A stretch of DNA of 6,713 nt from Verrucomicrobiota bacterium. Lineage in GTDB: Bacteria; Verrucomicrobiota; Verrucomicrobiia; Limisphaerales; DSYF01. The position numbers and the translations under genes are program-made. The notes beneath the pieces are model-generated. The model ran no database searches, was not told the origin of the DNA, and was given only the letters and a program-made list of their open reading frames with translations. The stretch lies in contig JALOTU010000233.1 of assembly GCA_025457725.1 (NCBI GenBank), positions 1 to 6,713 of the forward strand, read 5' to 3'. Below are positions 1 through 6,231 of the stretch, piece after piece; the stretch's first letter is position 1, and each line of letters opens with the position of its first letter.

Positions 1-78
1 GAACGCCAGGCCATGCCGATGTTGGCCAACGACATGGCCCTCAAGGTGGTGGACGCGCTGGCGGATGGCTCGTGGTGA
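1..78 (+). CDS. C-terminal fragment, possible LptE-like LPS-assembly lipoprotein
   Basis: Reading from base 1 gives 25 codons ending in TGA at 76-78; the 5' end lies outside the window. The visible tail contains LANDMALKVVDALADGSW, an amphipathic helix ending in an aromatic residue. Helical tails of the type 'LA.d.A..iVdal.eGW' are familiar at the ends of LptE-type outer-membrane LPS-assembly lipoproteins in Verrucomicrobiota and Planctomycetota. That resemblance is from memory and rests on a very short piece, so the function is tentative; that a real gene ends here is more certain. The following rhodanese lipoprotein starts 33 nt after this stop (or 6 nt after it if a GTG at 85 is used), suggesting co-transcription. 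Confidence 0.45.
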   Translation, partial: ERQAMPMLANDMALKVVDALADGSW

Positions 79-111
79 CTTCCCGTGCCCACGTGCAAAC
101 GATGCATTGAA

Positions 112-525
112 ATGTGGAAAACCCCTCGAAGATACATGGTAGGGCTGATGGCTCTGGCGAGCTTACTGTTGGGCGGCTGCGAACGGGACCAGAGGGCGAA
201 CGGCGTGAATATCAACCGTGTTGGCATCGAGGAATTCTCGAGGCTCCTGGAGCAGGATGGGTGCGTACTCTTGGACGTTCGCAGCCCGGCGGAATTCGCG
301 GCGGGGCACATCCCCGGGGCGAAGAACCTGGATGTTTCCTCCCCTTCGTTTGAGCTCGAGATGCGGCGATTGGATCCGGCCGGCTGTTACCTCGTCTACT
401 GTCACTCCGGGCGCAGGAGTCGGCGCGCCTGCGGAATGATGGAGGCGGCCGGCTTTGTCCAACTGCATGACCTCGCGCCGGGATATTCGGGCTGGGCGTC
501 AGCCGGAAAACCGGTCGAGCGCTGA
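112..525 (+). CDS. Rhodanese-domain lipoprotein (periplasm-facing)
   Basis: A 137-residue protein with one rhodanese domain behind a lipoprotein signal peptide. The signal has a basic n-region (WKTPRRY), a hydrophobic core (VGLMALASLLLGG) and a lipobox LLGGC with the lipidated Cys at 23. The domain shows the CH2A-like segment VLLDVRSPAEFAAGHIPGAK (about 52-71, with Asp55 and Arg57). It also has the active-site loop YCHSGRRS with catalytic Cys97, a complete CxxGxRS motif, so the protein is probably active as a sulfurtransferase or persulfide carrier. The end, GYSGWASAGKPVER, is typical of single-domain rhodaneses. I chose ATG 112 because it gives a textbook signal peptide; an in-frame GTG at 85 would add nine residues (PTCKRCIE region). 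Neither start has a clear Shine-Dalgarno. The substrate is unknown. Lipidation and export are inferred from the signal. Confidence 0.88.
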   Translation: MWKTPRRYMVGLMALASLLLGGCERDQRANGVNINRVGIEEFSRLLEQDGCVLLDVRSPAEFAAGHIPGAKNLDVSSPSFELEMRRLDPAGCYLVYCHSGRRSRRACGMMEAAGFVQLHDLAPGYSGWASAGKPVER

Positions 526-567
526 AAAGAGCGGCCTTGGGAGCCAGGAGACTCCCGAAGGAAAGCT

Positions 568-609
568 CCAAAGAAAACAGCCCGCCCCACACGGTTCGGT
601 GGGACGGGC
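568..609 (-). terminator. Intrinsic terminator of the pfp transcription unit
   Basis: Bases 580-590 (GCCCGCCCCAC) pair with 599-609 (GTGGGACGGGC) over 11 positions with a single C/A mismatch and an 8-nt loop. Read on the minus strand, the hairpin is followed by CTGTTTTCTTTGG, a U-rich tail, so it fits a rho-independent terminator for the leftward operon ending at 631. On the plus strand the 3' flank (CTCCGTGAAAG) has no T tract, so it is a poor terminator for the rhodanese gene, although the hairpin could still protect an mRNA end. Confidence 0.75.
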
Positions 610-630
610 CTCCGTGAAAGTGAATCGATC

Positions 631-1914
631 TCAGCCGCGCGGAGCGAGCACCTTGTCAATTCGCACCTTGGAAAGCTGGGCGTAGGCGGGGAGGCCATCC
701 ACCATCCTTGGTCTGACTTCTCCCTCGACCAGAGGCCGGGCATACTCCACGAACTGGTCGTTGGGCAGATAGCCGTCCTCGGAAATCCATTCCCGTGGGA
801 CGAAATGTTCCACGTTGGCGATGTCGCTCAACGGTTGCAACCCCGTGCTCCATTCCACCGAGCCGTTGGACCCCGCCTGGCGGATGATCTTGACCATGTA
901 ACCGCTCTGTCCCTGGATCGCGGCGCGCACGGCCGATTCACCGCAGGCAAAGCCGTTGTTGGTGTCGGTGAGACTGGCCCAGTGGGCGGCGGCCCGTTGC
1001 GCATAACCCAGCATCACGGTCCGCGTCTTCGTGTTCAGCTTTTCCTGAATGTACTCCTTGAGAATCTCAGCGGCACCGGCAAGCACCGGATGGCCGAATG
1101 CGTCCAGGCGGGTTTTGTCCGCCCCGATTTCCTCGCCTTCCTTGTTCTTGATCCCTTCGCCCACCACGACCACGCAATAACCGTAAGCCTCGATCGTTGA
1201 CTTCACCTTGGCGATAAACTCGTCGACGTTGTATTGAATTTCGGGAAGCAGGATGATGTGGGGCGGGTTCTCCGGCAGGCCGCCCTTGGCGAGAACGGTG
1301 CCGGCGGCGATCCAGCCGGCGGACCGGCCCATGACCTCGATGATGCAGCAGGACCCATCGTCCGTGGCCATGCTGGCGACGTCCATGCCCACCTCGCGGA
1401 CCGTGGTGGCGCAATACTTGATTGCCGAGCCGTAACCCGGACAGCTGTCGGTGTGCGGCAGGTCGTTGTCGATGGTTTTCGGCACTCCGATGACCCGCAT
1501 GTCCCATCCGCGCTTGACCGATTCCTCATGGATCTTGTGGGAGGTGTCCTGTGAATCGTTGCCACCCGCGTAGAAGAAATAACGGATATTATGGGCTTGA
1601 AAGACTTGGAAGAGCCGGTCCATGTCCTGGCTGGCCTTTTCGGGATTCCGCTTGAAGTCGATCTTGTAACGGCATGTGCCCAGGGCGGCCGCCGGGGTGT
1701 AGCGCAAGGCGTCGATGCTGGCCTGCTGCTCCTCCTGAATATCGATCAGCTCCTCGTTGAGGATGCCATAGATGCCATTCAATCCGCCGTAAATCTCCTC
1801 AATGCAGTCCGGATGCCTTCCGGCTTCCGTGATGACACCGGCGATGCTGGCGTTGATGGCTGACGTGGGACCGCCGGATTGGGCGACCAGTAGGTTTCCA
1901 ACTAATTGTGACAT
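631..1914 (-). CDS. pfp: PPi-dependent 6-phosphofructokinase
   Basis: A 427-residue cytoplasmic enzyme predicted to phosphorylate fructose-6-phosphate at C1, in the reversible pyrophosphate-linked step of glycolysis/gluconeogenesis. Motifs in order: N-terminal phosphoryl-donor loop AQSGGPTSAINASIAG (11-26); AGGNDSQDT (116-124); PKTIDND (145-151), including the catalytic Asp149; MGRSAGW (195-201); VGEGI with Glu253; and LGYAQR (302-307). In the PFK family an Asp after GGD/N (here Asp120) and Lys in PKTIDND (here Lys146) mark PPi users, whereas ATP users carry Gly at both places. Both PPi markers are present. The length fits the roughly 400-residue PFK subgroup rather than the short bacterial ATP form. 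ATG 1914 gives the expected N-terminus. It overlaps the preceding peptidase stop by 13 nt, and the nearest SD-like string, AAGGGAGC (1928-1935), lies about 13 nt upstream, so translation may be coupled. A terminator follows the gene. Confidence 0.93.
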   Translation of the reverse strand: MSQLVGNLLVAQSGGPTSAINASIAGVITEAGRHPDCIEEIYGGLNGIYGILNEELIDIQEEQQASIDALRYTPAAALGTCRYKIDFKRNPEKASQDMDRLFQVFQAHNIRYFFYAGGNDSQDTSHKIHEESVKRGWDMRVIGVPKTIDNDLPHTDSCPGYGSAIKYCATTVREVGMDVASMATDDGSCCIIEVMGRSAGWIAAGTVLAKGGLPENPPHIILLPEIQYNVDEFIAKVKSTIEAYGYCVVVVGEGIKNKEGEEIGADKTRLDAFGHPVLAGAAEILKEYIQEKLNTKTRTVMLGYAQRAAAHWASLTDTNNGFACGESAVRAAIQGQSGYMVKIIRQAGSNGSVEWSTGLQPLSDIANVEHFVPREWISEDGYLPNDQFVEYARPLVEGEVRPRMVDGLPAYAQLSKVRIDKVLAPRG

Positions 1915-3884
1915 AAATCGCTTGTCTGCTCCCTTAACAAATCAGCCGGCCACTGCCGGCTGTTCAAATTCCGCGAACGCGCGGTCAAAATTGAATGGGG
2001 AGCATGCCATTGCGGCAGCCAGCCTGTCAAAGACGATTTGTGCCAATGCCCAGTGGGGAGGAAGACCTCGCTCAGGATTTGGTTGGACAGCTCGACCACA
2101 TTGGTTTGCCCGTTTTCGTGAATGGTCGTGTGCAGTGCGAGGTCCAGCAGGCCGAAGGCGATCTGCCGACGGTAGAAGATGGCGATGGTGGCCTTCCGGG
2201 CCGCGTCCAGCTGGTTGAGAACCTCTTCCGGGATTTTCCGCGAGGGGTCCCGATGGTCCGCGGCAAAGCTGTCCAGCACCTGCTTGTCCCAAACCCAGTT
2301 TTCCAGCATTTGGGATGGGGCCTCGACGAAGTCACGCGGCACGCTTGTGCCGGAGAACCGGGCGTGGTTGGCGCGGGTCAGGGTGGCGTGCATGGCATGA
2401 CCAAATTCGTGGAACAATGTCTCCACCTCGCCGTGCGAGAGGAGCGATGGCTCCTCGGGTTGGGGAGGCGGGAAGTTGCAGATCAGCGCGCTGACCGGGC
2501 GCTGGTAAATGCCGTCCGGCAACCGTTTTCCGTCCACAATGCCGAAGTGGGCAAAGTGATTGTATTTGCCCTCGCGCGGAAACATGTCGAGGTAGAACAA
2601 GCCCAGGGGTTCGCCGGAATCCGCGTCGAGGACAGCGTAGAGTTTGACGCCCTCGGCCCAGACCACGGGGGATTCGACCTCTTCGAATCGAAGGCCGAAA
2701 ATTCGCTGGTAAACGTTGAACATGCCTTCGAGAACGCGTTGGTAGGGGAAATAGGCGCGCAGGGCTTCGGCATCCACGTTGTAACGCTGCTTCTTCAACT
2801 GGTTCTCGTAGTAGCGCCAGTCCCACAGACGGATCACCGCGTTGGTGTCGCCGGTTTCGGCGGCCTTGAGATTCCGGAGCACCTCGATCTCGCTGTCGAA
2901 TTTCGGTTGCAGCCCCGTTTTCAGGTCGTTGAGAAAGTCCACCGCAGTCCGGGCATTGCTTGCCATCTTGACCTCCGTCTTGTAGTCCGCCCAGGTGGCA
3001 TACTTCAATTGGCGCGCGATCTTGTCCCTCAATTCCACAATTTGCTGAAGCAGCGGGACGTTTTTGTCCATCGCCAGGCGGCTGGCAGCTTCCTCAATCT
3101 GGCGACGCACCGCTTCGTCGCTGGCGTTTTCCAGGACCATCAGCCGTTGCCAGGTCACGTTGACTTTCACCGTATACGCGTCCTCGCCGGTCTTGATGCC
3201 GGGCCGGGTGAAGAAGGAATCCGGAACGCCCTGCAACTGCGCCCGGGTGAACGTCAGTTCCTTTTGCGTGTCGGTGATGTTGGAATCGAAATCGGTGCAC
3301 AGCCGGCTGAGCTCCTTGCGCATTCGCTCCACCTGGTCCCGCTCGGCCTTGGGCAGGGGGAGGCCGGCGCGGCGATAGTCTCGCAGCGTTTCCTTCAGCA
3401 ATTTGGCGTCCTCGCCCTCCAGATCGGGCGCTGATTCCGCGTAGGCTTGGACGGAGCGATAGACGTCCTCGCGGTAGTCCAGGCCGACCGCCCATTCCTC
3501 GAACCGCTTGATGGCGTCGGTTGCGGCCTCGCGGAGAGCGGCATTGGTACTGGTCTCTTTGATCAGGCCGAGCCGGTTTCCGACCAGGCCGGCGTCATAG
3601 AACAGGTCGTCCAGGGCCAGCACCGTGTTGGTGAAGGTCGTTTCCGCCGGATCCAGTGCGCCGATCTCGTCCAGCCTGCCGTTCGCCGACCCGATGGCTT
3701 TGTCCACTGCCGCTTGAATTTGTGCGGGGCTGGTTTCCAGGATGGGCACGGCAAGCCGGGAATGATATTTTTCCGCCAGCTCTTGGTAATAGGAAAGGGG
3801 GTGCAGGTGGGTTTCAGCCTTGGAACAGGGGAGGGTGGTGAGCAATCCAGCCATGAGCAATCCAGTTTTCAGATCCAGTCGCAT
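1902..3884 (-). CDS. Exported M3-family (thimet/OpdA-like) metallopeptidase, abnormal C-terminus
   Basis: A 660-residue zinc oligopeptidase of family M3, which cleaves short peptides inside a deep channel. Residues 1 to about 23 form a signal peptide (MRLDLK, then a hydrophobic stretch), so it should act in the periplasm, unlike cytosolic OpdA. The long helical region (about 30-480) is followed by FHEFGHAMH, with zinc ligands His492 and His496 and catalytic Glu493. Next comes SGTSVPRDFVEAPSQMLENW, where Glu521 is the third zinc ligand. Up to NQILSEVFLP (601-610) it follows thimet oligopeptidase closely. After that the family's F-x-H-L-A-G-G-Y-D-A-x-Y-Y region and the final ~85 residues are missing. 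They are replaced by about 50 residues rich in Trp, His, Ser and Arg that look like out-of-frame sequence. Activity is therefore doubtful because the substrate-binding tyrosines are lost. ATG 3884 is preferred because it gives the basic n-region; ATG 3854 would remove it. The stop overlaps pfp. Confidence 0.85.
   Translation of the reverse strand: MRLDLKTGLLMAGLLTTLPCSKAETHLHPLSYYQELAEKYHSRLAVPILETSPAQIQAAVDKAIGSANGRLDEIGALDPAETTFTNTVLALDDLFYDAGLVGNRLGLIKETSTNAALREAATDAIKRFEEWAVGLDYREDVYRSVQAYAESAPDLEGEDAKLLKETLRDYRRAGLPLPKAERDQVERMRKELSRLCTDFDSNITDTQKELTFTRAQLQGVPDSFFTRPGIKTGEDAYTVKVNVTWQRLMVLENASDEAVRRQIEEAASRLAMDKNVPLLQQIVELRDKIARQLKYATWADYKTEVKMASNARTAVDFLNDLKTGLQPKFDSEIEVLRNLKAAETGDTNAVIRLWDWRYYENQLKKQRYNVDAEALRAYFPYQRVLEGMFNVYQRIFGLRFEEVESPVVWAEGVKLYAVLDADSGEPLGLFYLDMFPREGKYNHFAHFGIVDGKRLPDGIYQRPVSALICNFPPPQPEEPSLLSHGEVETLFHEFGHAMHATLTRANHARFSGTSVPRDFVEAPSQMLENWVWDKQVLDSFAADHRDPSRKIPEEVLNQLDAARKATIAIFYRRQIAFGLLDLALHTTIHENGQTNVVELSNQILSEVFLPTGHWHKSSLTGWLPQWHAPHSILTARSRNLNSRQWPADLLREQTSDLCHN
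1943..1962 (-). terminator. Terminator-like hairpin between the peptidase and pfp
   Basis: CAGCCGGC (1943-1950) and GCCGGCTG (1955-1962) are perfect reverse complements around a 4-nt loop, giving an 8-bp GC-rich stem. On the minus strand it is followed by ATTTGTTAAGG, a short T-rich run. It lies within the last codons of the peptidase reading frame and about 28 nt before the pfp ATG. It could be a weak intrinsic terminator or attenuator limiting read-through into pfp, or the original 3' end of a gene now disrupted. The T run is short, so strength is uncertain. Confidence 0.4.
3839..3865. repeat. 15-bp-period tandem repeat in the M3 signal peptide
   Basis: TGAGCAATCCAG occurs at 3839-3850 and again at 3854-3865, separated by CCA. 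On the coding (minus) strand this repeats the codons for G-L-L inside the hydrophobic core (GLLMAGLLTT). It looks like a small in-frame duplication that lengthened the signal peptide by five residues. Confidence 0.6.
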
Positions 3885-3956
3885 ACGGCGGGCAAACTAA
3901 TCCCGAACCCCCGCGAGGCAAGTGGAATGTCCGGAAGGCCGGCAGATCGCCTCCTC

Positions 3957-4421
3957 TCACTTCTGGCCGAGCGTGAAGTCGTAACTGGCGTCCTGTCCGC
4001 CGGCGTTGATCAACAACCGGTAGGGAACCCTGGGTTCGAGCACCTCCGCTTGCGCGCCCTTGACGGCGGGATGCATGCCGCGAATTGGAACGCCGTAGGT
4101 GAGGGATTTGGTCGGAACCGAGTTGGACGAGGTCGTCAGTTCCCAGAGCGGATGCGCGAAACGGTTGGTCTCGATTTCGTCGACACGCACCAGTTTGACC
4201 GATTTCAGACGGTATTTGCGCTCGAAGAAGAAGGTGGCGGTATAGGGCTGGCTCTTGACTGCCGGGCCCAGTCTGTTTTGCTGTTTGTCCGAAAGACGGT
4301 TGGGTCGGATGGTCAAATGTATTTGAATATCCTCCGGGGCAAACCAGTCTCTGGAAAGGTAGATCATTGCTGCCACAAGCAGCACTGCCAGCCCGAGGAG
4401 GGAAATCTGTTTTTTGTCCAT
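3957..4421 (-). CDS. Membrane-anchored protein of unknown function
   Basis: A 154-residue protein that I do not recognise. It begins MDKKQISLLGLAVLLVAAMIYLS, a short basic start and one hydrophobic segment (about 6-22) that would act as an uncleaved N-terminal anchor. The remaining ~130 residues would then face the periplasm. The body has alternating polar/hydrophobic strands (IQIHLTI, YTATFFFERKYRLKSVKLVRV, PYRLLINAGG), suggesting a beta-rich fold. It contains no cysteine and no catalytic signature that I can see. It is the first gene of the leftward set, 72 nt before the M3 peptidase, with which it may be co-transcribed. The ATG at 4421 is the only start giving the anchor. No strong Shine-Dalgarno precedes it. 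Codon use and the sensible N-terminus support a real gene. Confidence 0.75.
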   Translation of the reverse strand: MDKKQISLLGLAVLLVAAMIYLSRDWFAPEDIQIHLTIRPNRLSDKQQNRLGPAVKSQPYTATFFFERKYRLKSVKLVRVDEIETNRFAHPLWELTTSSNSVPTKSLTYGVPIRGMHPAVKGAQAEVLEPRVPYRLLINAGGQDASYDFTLGQK

Positions 4422-4545
4422 AATCGCATTCAGATGGACGCGCCGACCGGCACCCTATTCGATTGTGGAGCGGGTGCAGCAATTATTTTGGTCTTTTGTG
4501 AAACAATTCCGGCCTTGGATCCGTCCTATACACTCAGGAGCTGAT
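4422..4545. promoter_or_regulatory. Divergent intergenic region (candidate promoters)
   Basis: This 124-bp spacer separates the leftward anchor-protein gene from the rightward pseudopilin gene, so it should hold promoters for both. An AT-rich patch lies at about 4481-4509 in otherwise GC-rich DNA. I could not find a convincing -35/-10 pair on either strand, and I see no clear operator palindrome. The assignment rests on gene arrangement only. Confidence 0.35.
4536..4540 (+). promoter_or_regulatory. Ribosome binding site of the pseudopilin gene
   Basis: AGGAG lies 5 nt before the ATG at 4546. It is the clearest Shine-Dalgarno in the window and fixes the start at 4546, against an open frame that extends upstream to 4414. 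Confidence 0.8.
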
Positions 4546-5343
4546 ATGAAAACTGAATCCTGCCCTAAATCTCTGGCCTGCCGCCACCGCTTACAGGCCA
4601 CTTACGGAACCGCCGCCTTCACGCTGATCGAACTTCTTGTCGTGATTGCCATCATCGGCATCCTGGCCAGCATGCTCTTGCCGGCGCTGGGGCGGGCCAA
4701 GGAATCCGCCAAACGCATCTCCTGCAACAACAACCTCCGGCAGCTGGGCCTGGCGGTGAAGATGTATGCCATGGATAACAGGGATCTCTTTCCCTCGCGG
4801 AACAGCAACCAGCGGTGGCCCACCCAGATCCGGGATGGCTATCGGAACCTGAAACTCCTGCATTGCCCTTCGGATTCCTTGGAGGCTCGCAGCGGTGGCA
4901 GGGCCGGGGTGGAAGCGGATGTGGCGCCCCGGAGCTACCTGATAAACGGATGGAATGATTACATCGCTGTCGCGCTGGGGGGGAGGGATAGCGCGGAATT
5001 CAAGGCTTTTCTGGGAGGAGAGGCTTACGGGTTCAAGGAGAGCATGATCAAGTTCCCCAGCGAGACGGTGATGTTCGGGGAGAAGGAAACGGAATCCGGT
5101 CATTTCTATTGCGACCTGGAGGAAAAGGGGAGTCGCTGGGAGGAAAATGTCCTGGGCAACGACATCACCGAGGTGTCCTGGAATCGGCATGCGGGCGCGG
5201 CCAAGGGCGGCGATGGCGGATCCAACTACGGGATGGCGGACGGAAGCGTCAAATACTTGAAGTACAAGGATGCGGTGTCGCCGTTGAACCTGTGGGCGGT
5301 GACGCCCGAGGGGCGCCAGTTCTTCGCCAGCACCTTCAATTGA
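4546..5343 (+). CDS. Type IV/type II pseudopilin-like protein with H-X-DG tail
   Basis: A 265-residue protein with a prepilin N-terminus: a polar, basic leader of 24 residues, then FTLIELLVVIAIIGILA (25-41). Cleavage is expected between Ala24 and Phe25, with Glu29 at the conserved +5 position, by a PilD-type prepilin peptidase. The hydrophobic helix anchors it in the inner membrane or a pseudopilus. The next part, RISCNNNLRQLGLAVKMYAMDN (58-79), and LLHCPSD (104-110) carry the conserved Cys60 and Cys107, which could form a disulfide. The tail has His215 and NYGMADGSVKYLKY (227-240), followed by SPLNLWAV. These features match the large Verrucomicrobiota/Planctomycetota family called prepilin-type N-terminal cleavage/methylation plus H-X9-DG proteins, whose role is unsettled (surface filaments or secretion are proposed). 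It is monocistronic by layout. Ala rather than Gly at -1 is a mild deviation. Confidence 0.92.
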   Translation: MKTESCPKSLACRHRLQATYGTAAFTLIELLVVIAIIGILASMLLPALGRAKESAKRISCNNNLRQLGLAVKMYAMDNRDLFPSRNSNQRWPTQIRDGYRNLKLLHCPSDSLEARSGGRAGVEADVAPRSYLINGWNDYIAVALGGRDSAEFKAFLGGEAYGFKESMIKFPSETVMFGEKETESGHFYCDLEEKGSRWEENVLGNDITEVSWNRHAGAAKGGDGGSNYGMADGSVKYLKYKDAVSPLNLWAVTPEGRQFFASTFN

Positions 5344-5355
5344 GGTGGGTGTCGC

Positions 5356-5368
5356 CCGCGGTCCGCGG
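5356..5368. repeat. Small perfect palindromic hairpin in the convergent spacer
   Basis: CCGCGGTCCGCGG can fold into a 5-bp stem with a 3-nt loop on either strand. It sits in the 45-bp gap (5344-5388) between the converging pseudopilin and methyltransferase genes, where a shared terminator would be expected. No T tract follows on either side, so an intrinsic terminator is not supported. The rest of the gap shows nothing recognisable. Confidence 0.35.
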
Positions 5369-5388
5369 AAGACCCCCATGGCCGCCAC

Positions 5389-6207
5389 TCAGCCTTTCCC
5401 CCGCTGGCGGTTGGCCTCGTAGAGGAACACCGACGAGGCACAGGTGACGTTGAGCGAATCCACGCCGCATTGCATGGGGATGGCGGCGTGTTCGTCGCAG
5501 GCGGCCAGTACCTCAGCTCGCAGCCCAGTCCCCTCACTGCCCACCACGATGCACACGTCCCGACGCAGGTCCACCTGGGCCAGCGATCGTCCGTCCGCGT
5601 GCGGGTGGGCCCCGACCACATGGAGGCCGGCCTGCCGCAGGTGCCCCAGCGTCATGACAAGCCGATCCGTCTCCACCATGGGGAGATCGAAGATGGCGCC
5701 CATGGAGGAGCGCACCGACCGACGCATCCACGGGGGTGAACAGGTTTCGCCAACGACCATGGCCTGCACCCCGAACGCCGCGCAGTTCCGCATCACGGCG
5801 CCCATGTTGGCAGCATTGGCCAGCGCATCAGCGGCGAGAAACAGCCGCGGCCTGGGGGTGTCCTCCAGAACAGACTCGAGCGAGGGCTGGGATGGAATTC
5901 TCCCCACCGCGAGCACGCCCTGGTACATCGGAAAGCCGATCAGGGTTTCGAGCACCTTCTTCTCGGCGATGAACACTTCAATGGGCTGCTTCTTCAACTC
6001 GACCATCGCCCCATGGGTCTCCATCCATCCGGGGGGAACAAGCAGTGAGACGATCTCGAGCTCCGGGTTTTCCAGGAGGCGATGCACGACCTTGTCTCCT
6101 TCCGCGACAAAGATCCCCTGCTGCACGTGCTCCGCGGCCCGGCGCATGGTGCGATACGGTGCCAGTGACGGGTGGTCCAACGAATCAATCTGCCGTATCT
6201 GGAGCAT
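5389..6207 (-). CDS. TrmH/SpoU-family RNA 2'-O-ribose methyltransferase
   Basis: A 272-residue SPOUT-superfamily enzyme predicted to transfer methyl from S-adenosylmethionine to a ribose 2'-OH in tRNA or rRNA. The N-terminal ~100 residues form the substrate-binding domain (RTMRRAAEHVQQGIFVAEGDK near 19-39). The catalytic domain shows SpoU motif 1, NAANMGAVMRNCAAFG (131-146), with Asn134 and catalytic Arg140. Motif 2 is VVGSEGTGL (221-229). Motif 3 is IPMQCGVDSLNVTCASSVFL (243-262), with Ser251-Leu-Asn253. These form the trefoil-knot cofactor site. The target nucleotide cannot be read from sequence; RlmB-like and TrmH-like roles are both possible. ATG 6207 starts the normal MLQIRQIDSLDHPSLAPYR N-terminus; an upstream extension to 6276 would overlap the preceding gene and is not family-like. 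The MBL-fold gene ends 13 nt upstream, and the junction carries a hairpin that suggests coupled translation. Confidence 0.92.
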   Translation of the reverse strand: MLQIRQIDSLDHPSLAPYRTMRRAAEHVQQGIFVAEGDKVVHRLLENPELEIVSLLVPPGWMETHGAMVELKKQPIEVFIAEKKVLETLIGFPMYQGVLAVGRIPSQPSLESVLEDTPRPRLFLAADALANAANMGAVMRNCAAFGVQAMVVGETCSPPWMRRSVRSSMGAIFDLPMVETDRLVMTLGHLRQAGLHVVGAHPHADGRSLAQVDLRRDVCIVVGSEGTGLRAEVLAACDEHAAIPMQCGVDSLNVTCASSVFLYEANRQRGKG

Positions 6208-6215
6208 GCATGCGT

Positions 6216-6231
6216 TGGTCCTAAAGGACCA
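6216..6231 (-). promoter_or_regulatory. Hairpin over the stop codon and SD at the MBL/SpoU gene junction
   Basis: The 16-base sequence TGGTCCTAAAGGACCA is a perfect inverted repeat: a 6-bp stem with loop TAAA. In the minus-strand mRNA it contains the UAG stop of the upstream gene (6221-6223) and the only SD-like element, AGGA, before the methyltransferase start, about 11 nt from AUG 6207. A ribosome terminating on the upstream gene would open the stem, so translational coupling is plausible. This role is inferred. Confidence 0.45.

Noticed and set aside
212..592. A 126-codon minus-strand open frame across the rhodanese gene
   Set aside because: It is antisense to a gene with a complete rhodanese active-site motif and lipobox; its Pro/Arg/Ser-rich translation is typical of a shadow frame.
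1995..3434. A 479-codon open frame on the plus strand, opposite the M3 peptidase
   Set aside because: It lies fully antisense to a gene with clear M3 motifs. Its translation matches no family that I recognise, and its openness is explained by the GC-rich third positions of the real gene.
4527..4532. TATACA as a -10 box for the pseudopilin gene
   Set aside because: No matching -35 lies 16-18 nt upstream, and transcription would then begin inside the ribosome binding site.
3447..4544. A 365-codon open frame on the plus strand across the peptidase N-terminus and the anchor-protein gene
   Set aside because: It is antisense to two better supported genes, has no recognisable domain and no Shine-Dalgarno, and spans a real intergenic gap.
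4414..4545. A 44-residue N-terminal extension of the pseudopilin starting at ATG 4414
   Set aside because: It would overlap the divergent gene start and give an implausibly long prepilin leader. The strong AGGAG five nt before ATG 4546 decides the start.
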